From positions 1 to 64,000 of the forward strand of contig JACKAH010000004.1 in the NCBI GenBank assembly GCA_020635175.1: a DNA stretch of 64,000 bases, read 5' to 3'. Positions within the stretch are counted from its first letter, which is position 1, and each line of letters begins with the position of its first letter. The stretch comes from Deltaproteobacteria bacterium. GTDB taxonomy: Bacteria > Bdellovibrionota_C > UBA2361 > J135. Shown here one piece after another: positions 1 through 9,002 of this stretch. Under the pieces are notes generated by a model, which made no database searches, was not told the origin of the DNA, and saw only the letters and a program-made list of their open reading frames with translations. The translations under genes and the position numbers were made by a program.

Positions 1-826
1 CTCTTTGATCACTATCAAAGGTTCGCCATGCAATCAGATCGCCATTCCAATCACCCGTAAAGAAAAGGCGGCCCTCTCTGTGCATTGCAATTGCATTTAT
101 CACTGAAGATGCTCCCGTGTAACGTTGCAAGTACTCCTCTTCATGTTTTCTGCTCTGCTTAATTTCGTCAGCAAACTTCCATTCATAAATCATTCCATCA
201 GCAGCACCAACGAAAAGTGATTTTCCATCGATCTGAAATTTCAATGATTTAATCCTAGTGTTTAACTTACGGTTCGAAATTATCTTTCTTCCCTCTTGCA
301 GTGAGTAAACTGAGAGCTCGCTACCCTTGAGGTATCCAAAGAGTCCCTCAGCAAGCGAATAATCAATTTGGGAGATCCCCGCCCCAAGAGATGCAAGCTT
401 ATAACTAGCGCCAGATTCTGAACTTGCTGATTTCCCAATAATCTCACCATCTTTCATGGCTGTACTAACAAGCTGCTGTCCAGAGCTTAGAGGAATTGGA
501 AAAACACCAATAACTTCAGACGATTGCAAGCCTTTCGATCTCTCTAAGGAGGAAAGGTCAATTGATAGTTTTTTCTCTGGGAGAGCAATGATTTCAGGTA
601 TTTCTTCAGCTTCAACTTCAATTTTGGCAGGATATGGACTTCCATCCCTGGACATGACAGTATGAGTGCCTTCAGACAGCTGTTTGTCTTGTTGACTAAT
701 TGGGGATGCCGTAGCACATCCGATAAAAGAAGCTGTGCTACCAGAATAGAAGAAAACTCCTAGACAGCTAAGAATAGTAGTAAATGTTTTGGCGCTATCA
801 TAACGGTCAAACAAAACTCTTAACAT
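1..826 (-). CDS. Partial lipoprotein, beta-propeller-like (3' end off the window)
   Basis: I translated this frame by hand from the ATG at 826. It stays open to the left edge, giving 275 codons. The N-terminus has a basic stretch, a hydrophobic segment and a lipobox-like FIGC at residue 37, so export and lipidation are likely, although the residue at -3 (Phe) is unusual. The C-terminal half has spaced repeats such as KSLFVGAADGMIYEWKF and LFFTGDWNGDLIAWRTF. These resemble WD40/beta-propeller blades, each ending in a W-x-F strand. The function is unknown. It diverges from the next gene with only 33 bp between the start codons and has no clear ribosome site. The missing 3' end prevents a family assignment. 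Confidence 0.7.
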   Translation of the reverse strand, partial: MLRVLFDRYDSAKTFTTILSCLGVFFYSGSTASFIGCATASPISQQDKQLSEGTHTVMSRDGSPYPAKIEVEAEEIPEIIALPEKKLSIDLSSLERSKGLQSSEVIGVFPIPLSSGQQLVSTAMKDGEIIGKSASSESGASYKLASLGAGISQIDYSLAEGLFGYLKGSELSVYSLQEGRKIISNRKLNTRIKSLKFQIDGKSLFVGAADGMIYEWKFADEIKQSRKHEEEYLQRYTGASSVINAIAMHREGRLFFTGDWNGDLIAWRTFDSDQR

Positions 827-859
827 AATCACACTCTTATATTATTGGGTAATAAACTC
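827..859. promoter_or_regulatory. Very short divergent promoter region
   Basis: Only 33 bp separate the ATG of the lipoprotein (826, minus) from the ATG of the DEAD-like gene (860, plus). It is AT-rich with overlapping -10-like hexamers, TATATT on plus (838-843) and TAATAT on minus. Both transcripts would have leaders of about 10 bases or fewer. There is no recognisable ribosome site for either gene. The promoter elements are inferred. Confidence 0.4.
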
Positions 860-2806
860 ATGACAGAAGATAATGTAACAAACTCAGATGAAAAAAATAC
901 AGTTGATTCACTTCAGGGCTTAGACCGAATCATAAACACTGAATCACTTATTAACAACATCAAGGGTATTGAAGATAAAAGCATAAGCGCGGCTCATGTT
1001 CAATTTGTGGATCTACTTTGTTCCCCAAACAACATGATCGCTACTGGAACTACCGACCGTTCACTAGCCATCGCATTACTTGCTGGCTTAATTGAAGGCT
1101 ATTGTTCTGGTGATGCTCGCGGCAAAACAGTCGTCTTGGTCTCTTCAGACGACGAAGTAAAAGAATTAGCTACTGTATTCAGTAAATTAAATGATGGATG
1201 TAATATTTCATCAGCAGCACTAACAAGCGATGCTGACTATTCTGTAAGTGATGCTGAAATATTTATTGGCACAACAGATTCAATTACTGAAGCAGTTCAA
1301 AATGACTATCTTCCAGCCAGTCGCGTAAACAAGGTCGTCCTTTATAATGCTAGCAGTATTTTTGATAAGATTTCATCCGCAGGAATTGAGCAATTCTTTA
1401 AGCAATTAGAGAGTCGTCCAAAAATAGTCACAGTGACTGCGACACTTTCTCCCGAGCTAGAAGAGTGCATGAACAAGCTTAGCTCTAACGTTCAAAACTT
1501 AACTCTAACTGATGAAAATCATAATCTTGAATATCATCTGTATGAAGTTGGAAGTGATTTACTAGATAAAACTAATGCGCTTTCAGATTTAGTTGAGCTG
1601 AATCCTGGAAAAAGCCATTTAATCTTCTGCAACACTGCTTCTGATACTGACCTTGTAGCAGTTATACTTAGCAAACGTGGCTTCGATGTAGAGAAATTCA
1701 TCACTGAGCGAAGCTTCAGAGGAGCAACAAAGCATGTTGTTAATCGTGTACGCAACAAAGAGATATCAATTGTAGTTACAAATGATGAGTCAGGTGCTGA
1801 CTTTGATAGTGGCCACTTTGATGTTGTTGTGAACTATGGAACACCTGAAAAACCTGAAGACTTCACTCGCAGAACTGAAGGCTCATTTGCAGGCAGACCT
1901 TCTGTTGTAGTTTCCCTGATTAACCCACTAGATTTCACAAACTTTCATTACATCAAGAAAGTAACGAATATAGATTTCCTCGAGAAGGATCTTCCTAGTG
2001 CAGAAGAGGTACTTGCTTCAAAACTTAACAAGTTTGTTGAAGAAGCCAAAAATGGCAACTTCCTCAAGGATGAAAAGCTAGCAGCGCTTGTCCCTTTAAT
2101 TTTAGGGCATGCTGAAAAAGAGCAGGTAGTAGCGCTTTTGTTAAACAACACCTTGAACCTCATCCCTACTCTTAAGAAAGCTGCTGAAAGCTCTAAAGAT
2201 AGGGGGGACAGAAGAGACAAGCGTGGTCGTGACCGTGATTCGGGCAGAAACGATTCTCGTAACCGTAGAGAAGGACGAGACGATAACCGTGGTCGCGGAC
2301 GAGATCGCGATAGAGACAGGGATAGAGATAGAGATCGAGATCGCGACAACAGACGTGATAACCGACGTGGTTCAAGAAGAGATGAAGGTCCACGCGACAG
2401 AGACGAGCGTGCGCCACGTGAACAATTGCCTCCTCCAAAAAAGGACGTAAGATTTTACATCGGTCATGGAGCAAAGGGGAACTTCACTCACGATGAGTTT
2501 TGCAAAATCGTAAAAGAGAAATGTGAGCTATCTGATGAAGATATCAAGCGTTTTAGCATCAGAGACCACTACTCTTTCACTGACTTTGCTGAAGAACATG
2601 CCGACTCCATTGTCGACAAATTGGCCGGAGCAACATTGAAAAATGGTGACGAGCTATTTATCAAGAAAGCTACCTCAATTAACGTGCCTAGAGAAAAGAC
2701 CGAGGAACCAGAGGAAGCTCCTAGCGATGCGGACTTTGATTCGGCTGATGGTCAAGAAGCAGATAGCAACTTAGTGGCAGAAGAAGCAGAAACTTCTCCA
2801 TTGTAA
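860..2806 (+). CDS. Degenerate DEAD-box-like protein with RD-rich linker and DbpA-type RNA-binding domain
   Basis: The order of parts matches a DeaD/DbpA RNA helicase: two RecA-like domains (about residues 40-370), a basic linker rich in Arg-Asp repeats (442-527) and a DbpA-like RNA-binding fold (about 530-608). The helicase motifs are eroded. Motif I reads ATGTTDRS with no Walker Lys, motif II is LYNAS instead of DEAD, motif V is TNDESGADFD and motif VI is RRTEGSFAGR. Motif III is still recognisable as TAT. ATP hydrolysis therefore seems lost while RNA binding is kept, so it may act as a scaffold or RNA chaperone (inference). I prefer the ATG at 860 over an in-frame TTG at 845. The stop lies 22 bp before nadA, which suggests co-transcription. 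Confidence 0.8.
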   Translation: MTEDNVTNSDEKNTVDSLQGLDRIINTESLINNIKGIEDKSISAAHVQFVDLLCSPNNMIATGTTDRSLAIALLAGLIEGYCSGDARGKTVVLVSSDDEVKELATVFSKLNDGCNISSAALTSDADYSVSDAEIFIGTTDSITEAVQNDYLPASRVNKVVLYNASSIFDKISSAGIEQFFKQLESRPKIVTVTATLSPELEECMNKLSSNVQNLTLTDENHNLEYHLYEVGSDLLDKTNALSDLVELNPGKSHLIFCNTASDTDLVAVILSKRGFDVEKFITERSFRGATKHVVNRVRNKEISIVVTNDESGADFDSGHFDVVVNYGTPEKPEDFTRRTEGSFAGRPSVVVSLINPLDFTNFHYIKKVTNIDFLEKDLPSAEEVLASKLNKFVEEAKNGNFLKDEKLAALVPLILGHAEKEQVVALLLNNTLNLIPTLKKAAESSKDRGDRRDKRGRDRDSGRNDSRNRREGRDDNRGRGRDRDRDRDRDRDRDRDNRRDNRRGSRRDEGPRDRDERAPREQLPPPKKDVRFYIGHGAKGNFTHDEFCKIVKEKCELSDEDIKRFSIRDHYSFTDFAEEHADSIVDKLAGATLKNGDELFIKKATSINVPREKTEEPEEAPSDADFDSADGQEADSNLVAEEAETSPL

Positions 2807-2828
2807 AGTTTAACTTTACCTGAGTGGA

Positions 2829-3752
2829 ATGAGTAATAGCGAGCGAGAAAGGGTTAAAGAGTTAAAAAAAGAACTTAACGCTGTTCTTCTCGCTCACTAT
2901 TACCAAGAATCAGAAATCCAAGATATCGCAGATTTTGTTGGAGACAGCCTAGCTCTAGCTCAAAAAGCAGCCAAGACTGACGCAGATGTTATTGTCTTCT
3001 CTGGTGTGCACTTCATGGCCGAGACAGCCAAAATTCTGAACCCTGACAAACCTGTACTCCTTCCCGACCTTGCCGCTGGATGCTCTTTAGCTGATGATTG
3101 CCCTGCAGACAAGTTTAGGGAGTTTGTTCAAGCTCATCCCGATCACACCGTAGTTACATATGTAAATTGCTCAGCTGAGGTAAAAGCTCTTAGCGACATT
3201 TTATGCACGTCAAGTAATGCCGTTAAAGTTATAGAATCGATACCAAAAGACAAGCCTATCATCTTTGCCCCCGATCAACATCTTGGGAAGTATTTAATTA
3301 AAAAGACTGGTCGTGACATGCTTTTATGGAACGGCTCATGCATGGTTCATGAAACCTTTAGTGAAAAGAAGCTTATTCAACTAAAAGTCCGCTATCCAGA
3401 AGCAAAAATAGTGGCTCACCCAGAATGTCCTGAGAACATATTAGAGTTAGCCGACCATGTCGGTTCAACCTCATCCTTAATTCAATATGTTTCACAAAGC
3501 AGTGACAAACAGTTTGTTGTGGTTACGGAATCAGGAATCCTGCACAAAATGCAGAACGAAAATCCTGACAAAGAGTTCATTCCAGCACCCCCAGAATCGG
3601 GCTGTGCCTGCAATGAATGTCCCTACATGAAACTAAATACGATGGAGAAGTTAATACAATGCATGGAGAATCAGAGTCCACAGGTGCACGTAGCCTCAGA
3701 GATCATAGAGAGAGCCCTAGTGCCGCTCAACAGAATGCTATCAATCAACTAA
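2829..3752 (+). CDS. nadA: Quinolinate synthase A
   Basis: NadA condenses iminoaspartate with dihydroxyacetone phosphate to quinolinate, the first ring of de novo NAD synthesis, using a [4Fe-4S] cluster. The 307-residue length is normal for the family. Conserved parts include AHYYQ near residue 22, PDLAAGCSLAD (Cys85), WNGSCMVHE (Cys171) and the C-terminal CACNECPYMKLNT (Cys259-264). These provide the three cluster ligands. The ATG is preceded by a close GAGTGG. NadB and NadC are not in the window. The gene follows the DEAD-like gene closely and its 3' end lies 11 bp before the dehydrogenase start, so the three may form one transcript. Confidence 0.95.
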   Translation: MSNSERERVKELKKELNAVLLAHYYQESEIQDIADFVGDSLALAQKAAKTDADVIVFSGVHFMAETAKILNPDKPVLLPDLAAGCSLADDCPADKFREFVQAHPDHTVVTYVNCSAEVKALSDILCTSSNAVKVIESIPKDKPIIFAPDQHLGKYLIKKTGRDMLLWNGSCMVHETFSEKKLIQLKVRYPEAKIVAHPECPENILELADHVGSTSSLIQYVSQSSDKQFVVVTESGILHKMQNENPDKEFIPAPPESGCACNECPYMKLNTMEKLIQCMENQSPQVHVASEIIERALVPLNRMLSIN

Positions 3753-3763
3753 ACGACCGTTCG

Positions 3764-4990
3764 ATGAAGACACTACTAGATAAATTTCTTAGCACCGCAC
3801 CAGAGATTGTTTTCGAATGGAACGATCCTCTAACTGAAGCACAGGGATTTTTAGTTATAAATTCGCTAAGAGGTGGTGCTGCAGGCGGTGGAACGCGCAT
3901 GAGACTAGGTTTAGATCGAAATGAGGTTGAAGCCTTAGCGAAAACCATGGAGGTAAAATTTGCAGTCTGTGGTCCACAAATTGGTGGTGCCAAATCGGGT
4001 ATAAATTTTGACCCAACGAGGCCGGAAAAGAGAGATGTCTTAAAGCGCTGGTTTAAGGCCGTTATGCCAATATTCAAAGAATACTATGGCACTGGTGGAG
4101 ACCTAAACGTTGATGAGATGCATGATGTTATTCCTATAACTGAAGAATTCGGACTTGTTCATCCGCAAGAAGGAATTGTAAATGGACATTTTAGTGCTAC
4201 CCGCGTTGATACAATTGATAGACTTGCACAGCTTAGACGTGGCGTTTGTAGAGTAATCGAATCTGCAGATCTGACACCTTCAGTCGAACATCAATATACC
4301 GTTGCGGATCTGATAACCGGCTATGGAGTCTTTCAAGCTCTAAATCATTTCTATAGACTTTGGGGTGGAAATATTTCGGGCAAACGCGTTCTTGTTCAAG
4401 GATGGGGAAATGTTGGTGCAATAGCTGCATACTACTTAGCGTCTGAGGGAGCTAGAGTTGTTGGCATTATGGATAGAGAAGGCGGCATAATAAACCAGGA
4501 CGGCTTAGGATTGAAAAATGTACGTGAGCTTGTCTTAAATCGAAATGGGAACTCACTAGTCTGCAAAGACAAGATTCCTTACGGCGAACTAAACGAACAA
4601 TTCTGGGATCAAAAAGCAGAGATCTTTATCCCAGCTGCCGCATCAAAGCTAGTCTCAAAAGAGCAAGCCGACAAGTTAGTTGCTTCAGGAATCGAGGTCA
4701 TCTCTTGTGGTGCAAACGTTCCTTTCCAAGAGAAAGCTAATATCTTTGGACCAGTTACCGAATACTTAGATTCAAAAGTAGCCGTGTTACCAGATTTCAT
4801 CGCAAATTGCGGCATGGCTCGTGTGTTTGCATACCTGATGCAAAAAGGAGTTAAGGTTAAAGATCACTCTATCTTTGAGGACGTCTCAAATGTTATTGGC
4901 AAGGCCCTAGAAGAAACTTATGAGCAAAATAGTGGTGTTACAAACATTACTAAAACGGCTCTTGAACAAGCTCTTCAAAAGATAATGTAA
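3764..4990 (+). CDS. Glu/Leu/Phe/Val-type amino-acid dehydrogenase
   Basis: This is an NAD(P)-dependent oxidative deaminase of the glutamate/leucine dehydrogenase superfamily. The N-terminal domain has RGGAAGGGTRMR and the catalytic-lysine motif GGAKSGINFDP (Lys77). The C-terminal Rossmann domain has VLVQGWGNVGA, followed by IPAAASKLVS and LPDFIANCGM. The frame is open upstream to 3617, overlapping nadA, but homology to the family begins only near FEWNDPLTEAQGF, so I use the ATG at 3764 (409 residues, close to the usual length). No good ribosome site is seen, and translational coupling to nadA is possible. Substrate choice among Glu, Leu, Val and Phe cannot be read from sequence. Confidence 0.88.
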   Translation: MKTLLDKFLSTAPEIVFEWNDPLTEAQGFLVINSLRGGAAGGGTRMRLGLDRNEVEALAKTMEVKFAVCGPQIGGAKSGINFDPTRPEKRDVLKRWFKAVMPIFKEYYGTGGDLNVDEMHDVIPITEEFGLVHPQEGIVNGHFSATRVDTIDRLAQLRRGVCRVIESADLTPSVEHQYTVADLITGYGVFQALNHFYRLWGGNISGKRVLVQGWGNVGAIAAYYLASEGARVVGIMDREGGIINQDGLGLKNVRELVLNRNGNSLVCKDKIPYGELNEQFWDQKAEIFIPAAASKLVSKEQADKLVASGIEVISCGANVPFQEKANIFGPVTEYLDSKVAVLPDFIANCGMARVFAYLMQKGVKVKDHSIFEDVSNVIGKALEETYEQNSGVTNITKTALEQALQKIM

Positions 4991-5063
4991 CTTGCTTTTA
5001 TATTGAGTATTTTTCTAAGATACGACCAAGTTTCAAACCCTTAAATCAAAAAAGGATCTTTTT

Positions 5064-5966
5064 ATGGCAGGAAAAAAACTACGCGGCATATATGCAATGC
5101 TCGTTACACCTTTTAACTCTAACGAGGATATAGACTACGACGCATTGCGCGCTGAAGTAGATTGGTGCGCTGAGGTAGGTGTTGACGGTATAGTCGCTAC
5201 ACCAAGTATTGGTGAGTTTGCATGCCTTACTAACGAAGAGCGCTGGAAATCATGGGAAGTCGCTGGCGAGCAAGCTGACAAGCATGGACTAACAAAGCTT
5301 TGTACTGTTGCTGCACCATACACTCGAGAAGTCTTGGAGCACTGCAAAGTTGCTAAAGAACTTAAATTTGATGGTGCTCAGTTAATCCCACCCTATTACT
5401 GGATTCCTGATGAGACTGAAGTTTACAGACACTATCAAGAAGCCTGCGCAACTGGACTTCCAATAGTTATTTACCATAACCCAAAACTTTCTAAGTTTTT
5501 TATGAGTAGAGAGTTCGTCGGTAAACTTACGAAGATTGACGGCGTAATTGGAATGAAAGAGGTTATGACCGACAGACATATACATTTGGAGTCTCTATTT
5601 AAAGAGATCGATGGACGTGCACCTGTGTTTACAACCTTTAGAGCTTTTACTACTGGAATGCTTTTAGGTTCCGGCGGTGGATTTATCAACGCATTTGCTG
5701 TTCCAGCTTGTGTTAAGATGTGGCAACTCTGGAATAACGGTGGCGATAGAGACAGAATTGAAGCAATTCAATGTATGGTCAACGAAGCTTTCCCTCGTGG
5801 CGGTGAAGATAACCAACGTCATATCGGCACTACTAAGATGGTAACATCGACTGTTAGTGGAATTAATATGGGCTCGCCACGCGCCCCATATATGCTACCT
5901 GAAGCACACGTAGAGGCTGAACTTAAAAAGGCGCTACCTAAGCTTAATGAGCTCCTTCAAGACTAA
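5064..5966 (+). CDS. DapA/NanA-family aldolase or synthase
   Basis: A Schiff-base class I aldolase-fold enzyme of the dihydrodipicolinate synthase/N-acetylneuraminate lyase family, 300 residues, the usual length. TPSIGEF near residue 46 corresponds to the G-x-x-G-E loop. YHNP supplies the catalytic Tyr (Tyr137) and GMKEV the Schiff-base Lys (Lys165). A good ribosome site (AAAGGAT) precedes the ATG. It follows the amino-acid dehydrogenase by 73 bp. The active-site text does not settle between true DapA and a catabolic lyase. PPYYWIPDETEVYRHYQ resembles the non-DapA, broad-specificity branch, so I do not give a symbol. Confidence 0.88.
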   Translation: MAGKKLRGIYAMLVTPFNSNEDIDYDALRAEVDWCAEVGVDGIVATPSIGEFACLTNEERWKSWEVAGEQADKHGLTKLCTVAAPYTREVLEHCKVAKELKFDGAQLIPPYYWIPDETEVYRHYQEACATGLPIVIYHNPKLSKFFMSREFVGKLTKIDGVIGMKEVMTDRHIHLESLFKEIDGRAPVFTTFRAFTTGMLLGSGGGFINAFAVPACVKMWQLWNNGGDRDRIEAIQCMVNEAFPRGGEDNQRHIGTTKMVTSTVSGINMGSPRAPYMLPEAHVEAELKKALPKLNELLQD

Positions 5967-6023
5967 ACTGGTTAAGTAATCATAGCTTTGAAGCTACGGC
6001 AGCTTAGAGAGCGGATCACGAAC

Positions 6024-6055
6024 CGCTCGCCCTGACAAGGATGTCGGGGCGAGCG
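6024..6055. terminator. Strong GC-rich hairpin between convergent genes
   Basis: Thirteen bases at 6024-6036 pair perfectly (one G-U) with 6043-6055 around the loop AAGGAT. The hairpin abuts the stop codon of the aldehyde dehydrogenase and lies 57 bp after the DapA-family gene, so it may end both transcripts. There is no T-run on either side. Its GC content is far above the surroundings, and it could instead be a palindromic repeat unit. Confidence 0.5.
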
Positions 6056-7555
6056 TTACCTCGGGTAAGTCAAACAGATCATCTTGGCGCGAGTGTAGAA
6101 CTCAAGACTGTATCGACCCCCTTCAGAACCAATCCCGCTATCTTTGACTCCACCAAAAGGAGAACGCAGATCGCGCACAAAGTGCGCATTAACCCAGGTC
6201 ATTCCTGACTCAATCGCACTAGAAACTGTCATGGCTCTATCCATGTCTGTTGTCCAAACACTTGACGAGAGACCAAACTCAGAATCATTTGCTTTTGCTA
6301 TTGCATCTGACTCATCTTTAAAAGGCATGACACAAAGAACAGGCCCAAAGATCTCTTCCTGCCAAACTTCCATCTCAGAGGAAACCTCTTCAAAGATTGT
6401 TGGTTCAAAGTAGTTCCCTTGAGCAAACTCTACACCCTCAGGTCGCCGGCCTCCTATCGTAGCTTTTGCTCCAGCGCTTACCCCTGCTTGAACCATACGC
6501 TCAATGCTAGCTAAATGCTCTTTCGTAATTAGAGGTCCTATCTGGCTTGAAGAATCTAATTGACTACCTATCTTCATCGCCTTAACTTCCTTAACTAAGC
6601 GAGGCATGAATTCATTGTAAATTGATTCTTGCAGTAGCAGTCTGGAGCCAGCCACACAGGATTGTCCTTGGCTTCTAAAAATTCCCCTAGCAACTCCAGC
6701 CACTGCCATATCGAGGTCTGCATCATCAAAAACTATGCTCGGGGATTTGCCGCCAAGCTCAAGTGAGACTGGGGCCATTCGTGCCTGTGCATTAGCTATG
6801 TTTACAGCCTTACCTACCCCAACACTTCCGGTAAAAGAAACCCTATCAACGTCAGGATGAGAAGTTAGAGTTTGGCCTGCTTCTGCACCGCCGGCGATAA
6901 AATTCATCACACCATCTGGAATGCCTGCATCTTTAGCAAGTTGACCAAGTTGCAAAATTGTAAGCTGTGCCCAAGGTGAGGCTTTAAGCACACAAGTATT
7001 TCCTGCAGCGATGCACGGTCCAAGTTTCCAAGTTGCAAGCATTATTGGGCTATTCCACGGCACAATAATTCCAGCCACGCCTGCTGGTTCACGCTTAGCA
7101 ATGCTTAGCGTTTTAATCTTTCTACCAAGGAAGGCAGCATCTTTGAAATATGCTTCGTCTTCCCACTGCTCCATCTTGCTTGCAAAAAATCTCATGTTAG
7201 CACTTGCTCGTGCTACATCATGACCGACACATTCACCGAGCAGCTTTCCAACATCGTAAGACTCTATTGCTCCAAGGAATTCCGCTTTTTCTTCAATCAG
7301 GCTAGCAAATCTATTAATCAGCTTAACACGCTCTGCGACACTCATCCTGGGCCATGGTCCCTGGTCGAACGCTTTTCTGGCCGCAGCAATTGCACGACTA
7401 GTGTCTTCTGCATTGCTTAAGGCAAATGTAGCAATCGGTTGATTGTCTGATGGGTTTAATGATGTGTAGGTCTCAGAGGCTGTTGCCTTTACCGGCTCAC
7501 CACCAATAAAGTTCTCTGTGTTAATCTGAGATTGAATATCAGCAAGTGTTAGCAT
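6056..7555 (-). CDS. NAD(P)-dependent aldehyde dehydrogenase
   Basis: A 499-residue ALDH superfamily member that oxidises an aldehyde to a carboxylic acid. The family signature residues are present: Asn168 in VPWNSP, Glu266 in LELGGKSP, Cys300 in SQGQSCVAGSR, and the cofactor loop FTGSVGVGK. The C-terminal half keeps EEIFGPVLCV and PFGGVKDSGIG. It resembles the betaine-aldehyde/hydroxymuconic-semialdehyde branch, but the substrate is not decided by sequence. A strong ribosome site, GGAGGGAAACT, precedes the ATG. It is the last gene of a long minus-strand run and ends at the 6024-6055 hairpin. Confidence 0.92.
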   Translation of the reverse strand: MLTLADIQSQINTENFIGGEPVKATASETYTSLNPSDNQPIATFALSNAEDTSRAIAAARKAFDQGPWPRMSVAERVKLINRFASLIEEKAEFLGAIESYDVGKLLGECVGHDVARASANMRFFASKMEQWEDEAYFKDAAFLGRKIKTLSIAKREPAGVAGIIVPWNSPIMLATWKLGPCIAAGNTCVLKASPWAQLTILQLGQLAKDAGIPDGVMNFIAGGAEAGQTLTSHPDVDRVSFTGSVGVGKAVNIANAQARMAPVSLELGGKSPSIVFDDADLDMAVAGVARGIFRSQGQSCVAGSRLLLQESIYNEFMPRLVKEVKAMKIGSQLDSSSQIGPLITKEHLASIERMVQAGVSAGAKATIGGRRPEGVEFAQGNYFEPTIFEEVSSEMEVWQEEIFGPVLCVMPFKDESDAIAKANDSEFGLSSSVWTTDMDRAMTVSSAIESGMTWVNAHFVRDLRSPFGGVKDSGIGSEGGRYSLEFYTRAKMICLTYPR

Positions 7556-7633
7556 AGTTTCCCTCCACTTGAGAGACTACAACAGCAAGCTAAACTTGTG
7601 CAAGCAACCTGAAATGACTGATCTTTTTAGATG

Positions 7634-8887
7634 TTACCAAGGATAATGTGACGGAGCATCTTCTAGTCTCATGTTAATACAGATCTCCTGAAATAGAGCA
7701 ACTTCTGGTAACGCTCTACCCGTTGAAAACAGCGCAAGCCTATCTCGACCAAGAACTGCTGCTACCGCGTACATTGCAGCATCCTTATACTCTTTTGTAT
7801 CTTTACCTTCATACACAGCAAGAAGTCTTTCATATTTAGAAAAGAGAGCTTCATCGGTAACATCGTCAGGAATGTTATTCTGATCTACGCGTGCTCTAAA
7901 TCGAGCAAGGCGACTAGCCATAGTTTGTAGCATTAAACTGTCTTCTTGTGGATCTTCCATAATCCTTGTGAAAGTTTCTAGAGCACGTACAAGCTCTATG
8001 CTGCCATGAGAAAGATTAATAGCAATAGTTGCTCGCAACGGATAACTAGCACTCTTATCTTCAAGGATCTGAAAGGCTTCCTCAACAGTGTAAAAATCTC
8101 TCAGGTCGCAACGTTGAAAAATAGCCCTAGCTTGCATAGAAAACTCATCACCAGATGGATTCTCTATTTCTGCTTTAATAATTTTAACTAGCCTTGTATC
8201 GTGTGGATTTGTAAGAGTACAAACTGCAGCAATCTGAGCCCTTAGTTTTGGAGACACACCCTCTCTAGCAAGTTCAGCGTAAAGTAGATCCGTTTTATTT
8301 GCTAAAGAATGCGGTCTTTTAGCTAAAATTGAGCCTGCTTGTATCGCGACGGCCTCAGATTCATCACTTAATGCAGCTAATAACCTATCAGTACTCTCTT
8401 CTGAAGGGACATGTTGAAGCAGCGATACCGCTGCCTTTCTTACGTCAGGGTCCTCATCAAAGATCTTTATACTTGCATGCGCTACAACAAGTTCTTGATA
8501 AGCTTCAAAACCTTCTATTTTAGAAGCTTTTTCTATGAAATACTCAATTGAGGCTATCGCCCCTGCCTGAAGTAAGGGTTTTCTTAAGGGCATTAATGCA
8601 ACCTCAACAAAATCTAATAGCTTGGGGTCGTAGCTAGACTTCTCTTCTACAAAAACTAACTGTGCTAAGGTTTCCTCAAGGAAATCATCTTCAGTCGGCT
8701 CCTCAGGAAGATCGACAGGCTCTAAATCTTCTTCCTCTGAGAGCACGTGTGCGCCTAAAATCTCTGAAACTGAAGTGCTAATTAAACGTGGATCTGTAGA
8801 AGTTTGCAGAACTCTGTAAGCTGTCTCTAGATCTTTTAACTCATCTGGAGATAAGTAGTCATATTGTCCATCATCGAATAAGCTCAA
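7634..8887 (-). CDS. HEAT-repeat-like protein, function unknown
   Basis: This 417-residue protein starts with TTG, preceded by AGGGGTGAT at good spacing. An acidic N-terminal segment (to about residue 95, with runs such as EEEDLEPVDLPEEP) is followed by alpha-helical repeats. The clearest repeats are DEDPDVRKAAVSLLQHV and DESEAVAIQAGSILAKR, which follow the HEAT pattern of paired helices with D-x-V-R at the turn. There is no signal peptide or catalytic motif, so it is probably a cytoplasmic protein-interaction scaffold (inference from fold). It stands between the VWA lipoprotein and the aldehyde dehydrogenase, with gaps of 115 and 78 bp. Confidence 0.7.
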   Translation of the reverse strand: MSLFDDGQYDYLSPDELKDLETAYRVLQTSTDPRLISTSVSEILGAHVLSEEEDLEPVDLPEEPTEDDFLEETLAQLVFVEEKSSYDPKLLDFVEVALMPLRKPLLQAGAIASIEYFIEKASKIEGFEAYQELVVAHASIKIFDEDPDVRKAAVSLLQHVPSEESTDRLLAALSDESEAVAIQAGSILAKRPHSLANKTDLLYAELAREGVSPKLRAQIAAVCTLTNPHDTRLVKIIKAEIENPSGDEFSMQARAIFQRCDLRDFYTVEEAFQILEDKSASYPLRATIAINLSHGSIELVRALETFTRIMEDPQEDSLMLQTMASRLARFRARVDQNNIPDDVTDEALFSKYERLLAVYEGKDTKEYKDAAMYAVAAVLGRDRLALFSTGRALPEVALFQEICINMRLEDAPSHYPW

Positions 8888-8946
8888 CGATCATCACCCC
8901 TTATATAAACACACATGTAGACAAGTTATGTATTTAAATAGGGAAA

Positions 8947-8976
8947 ACGCTGCTTATCTCCCACAATAAGCAGCGT
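8947..8976 (-). terminator. Rho-independent terminator after the VWA gene
   Basis: An 11-bp perfect stem (8947-8957 with 8966-8976) has an 8-base loop and, read on the minus strand, is followed by TTTTCCC. It lies 27 bp beyond the VWA stop codon. Confidence 0.75.
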
Positions 8977-9002
8977 CTAAATCGATAGAAAAGCTCACTA
9001 AA

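Noticed and set aside
1948..2474. Open frames of 75-133 codons on both strands across the RD-repeat linker
   Set aside because: They are Arg/Ser, Val/Ile or Leu/Asp-rich mirror images of the simple repeat in the true frame, with no independent start signals.
3617..3763. Upstream extension of the amino-acid dehydrogenase into nadA
   Set aside because: The extra 49 residues overlap nadA coding sequence in another frame and have no family similarity. The ATG at 3764 fits the family length.
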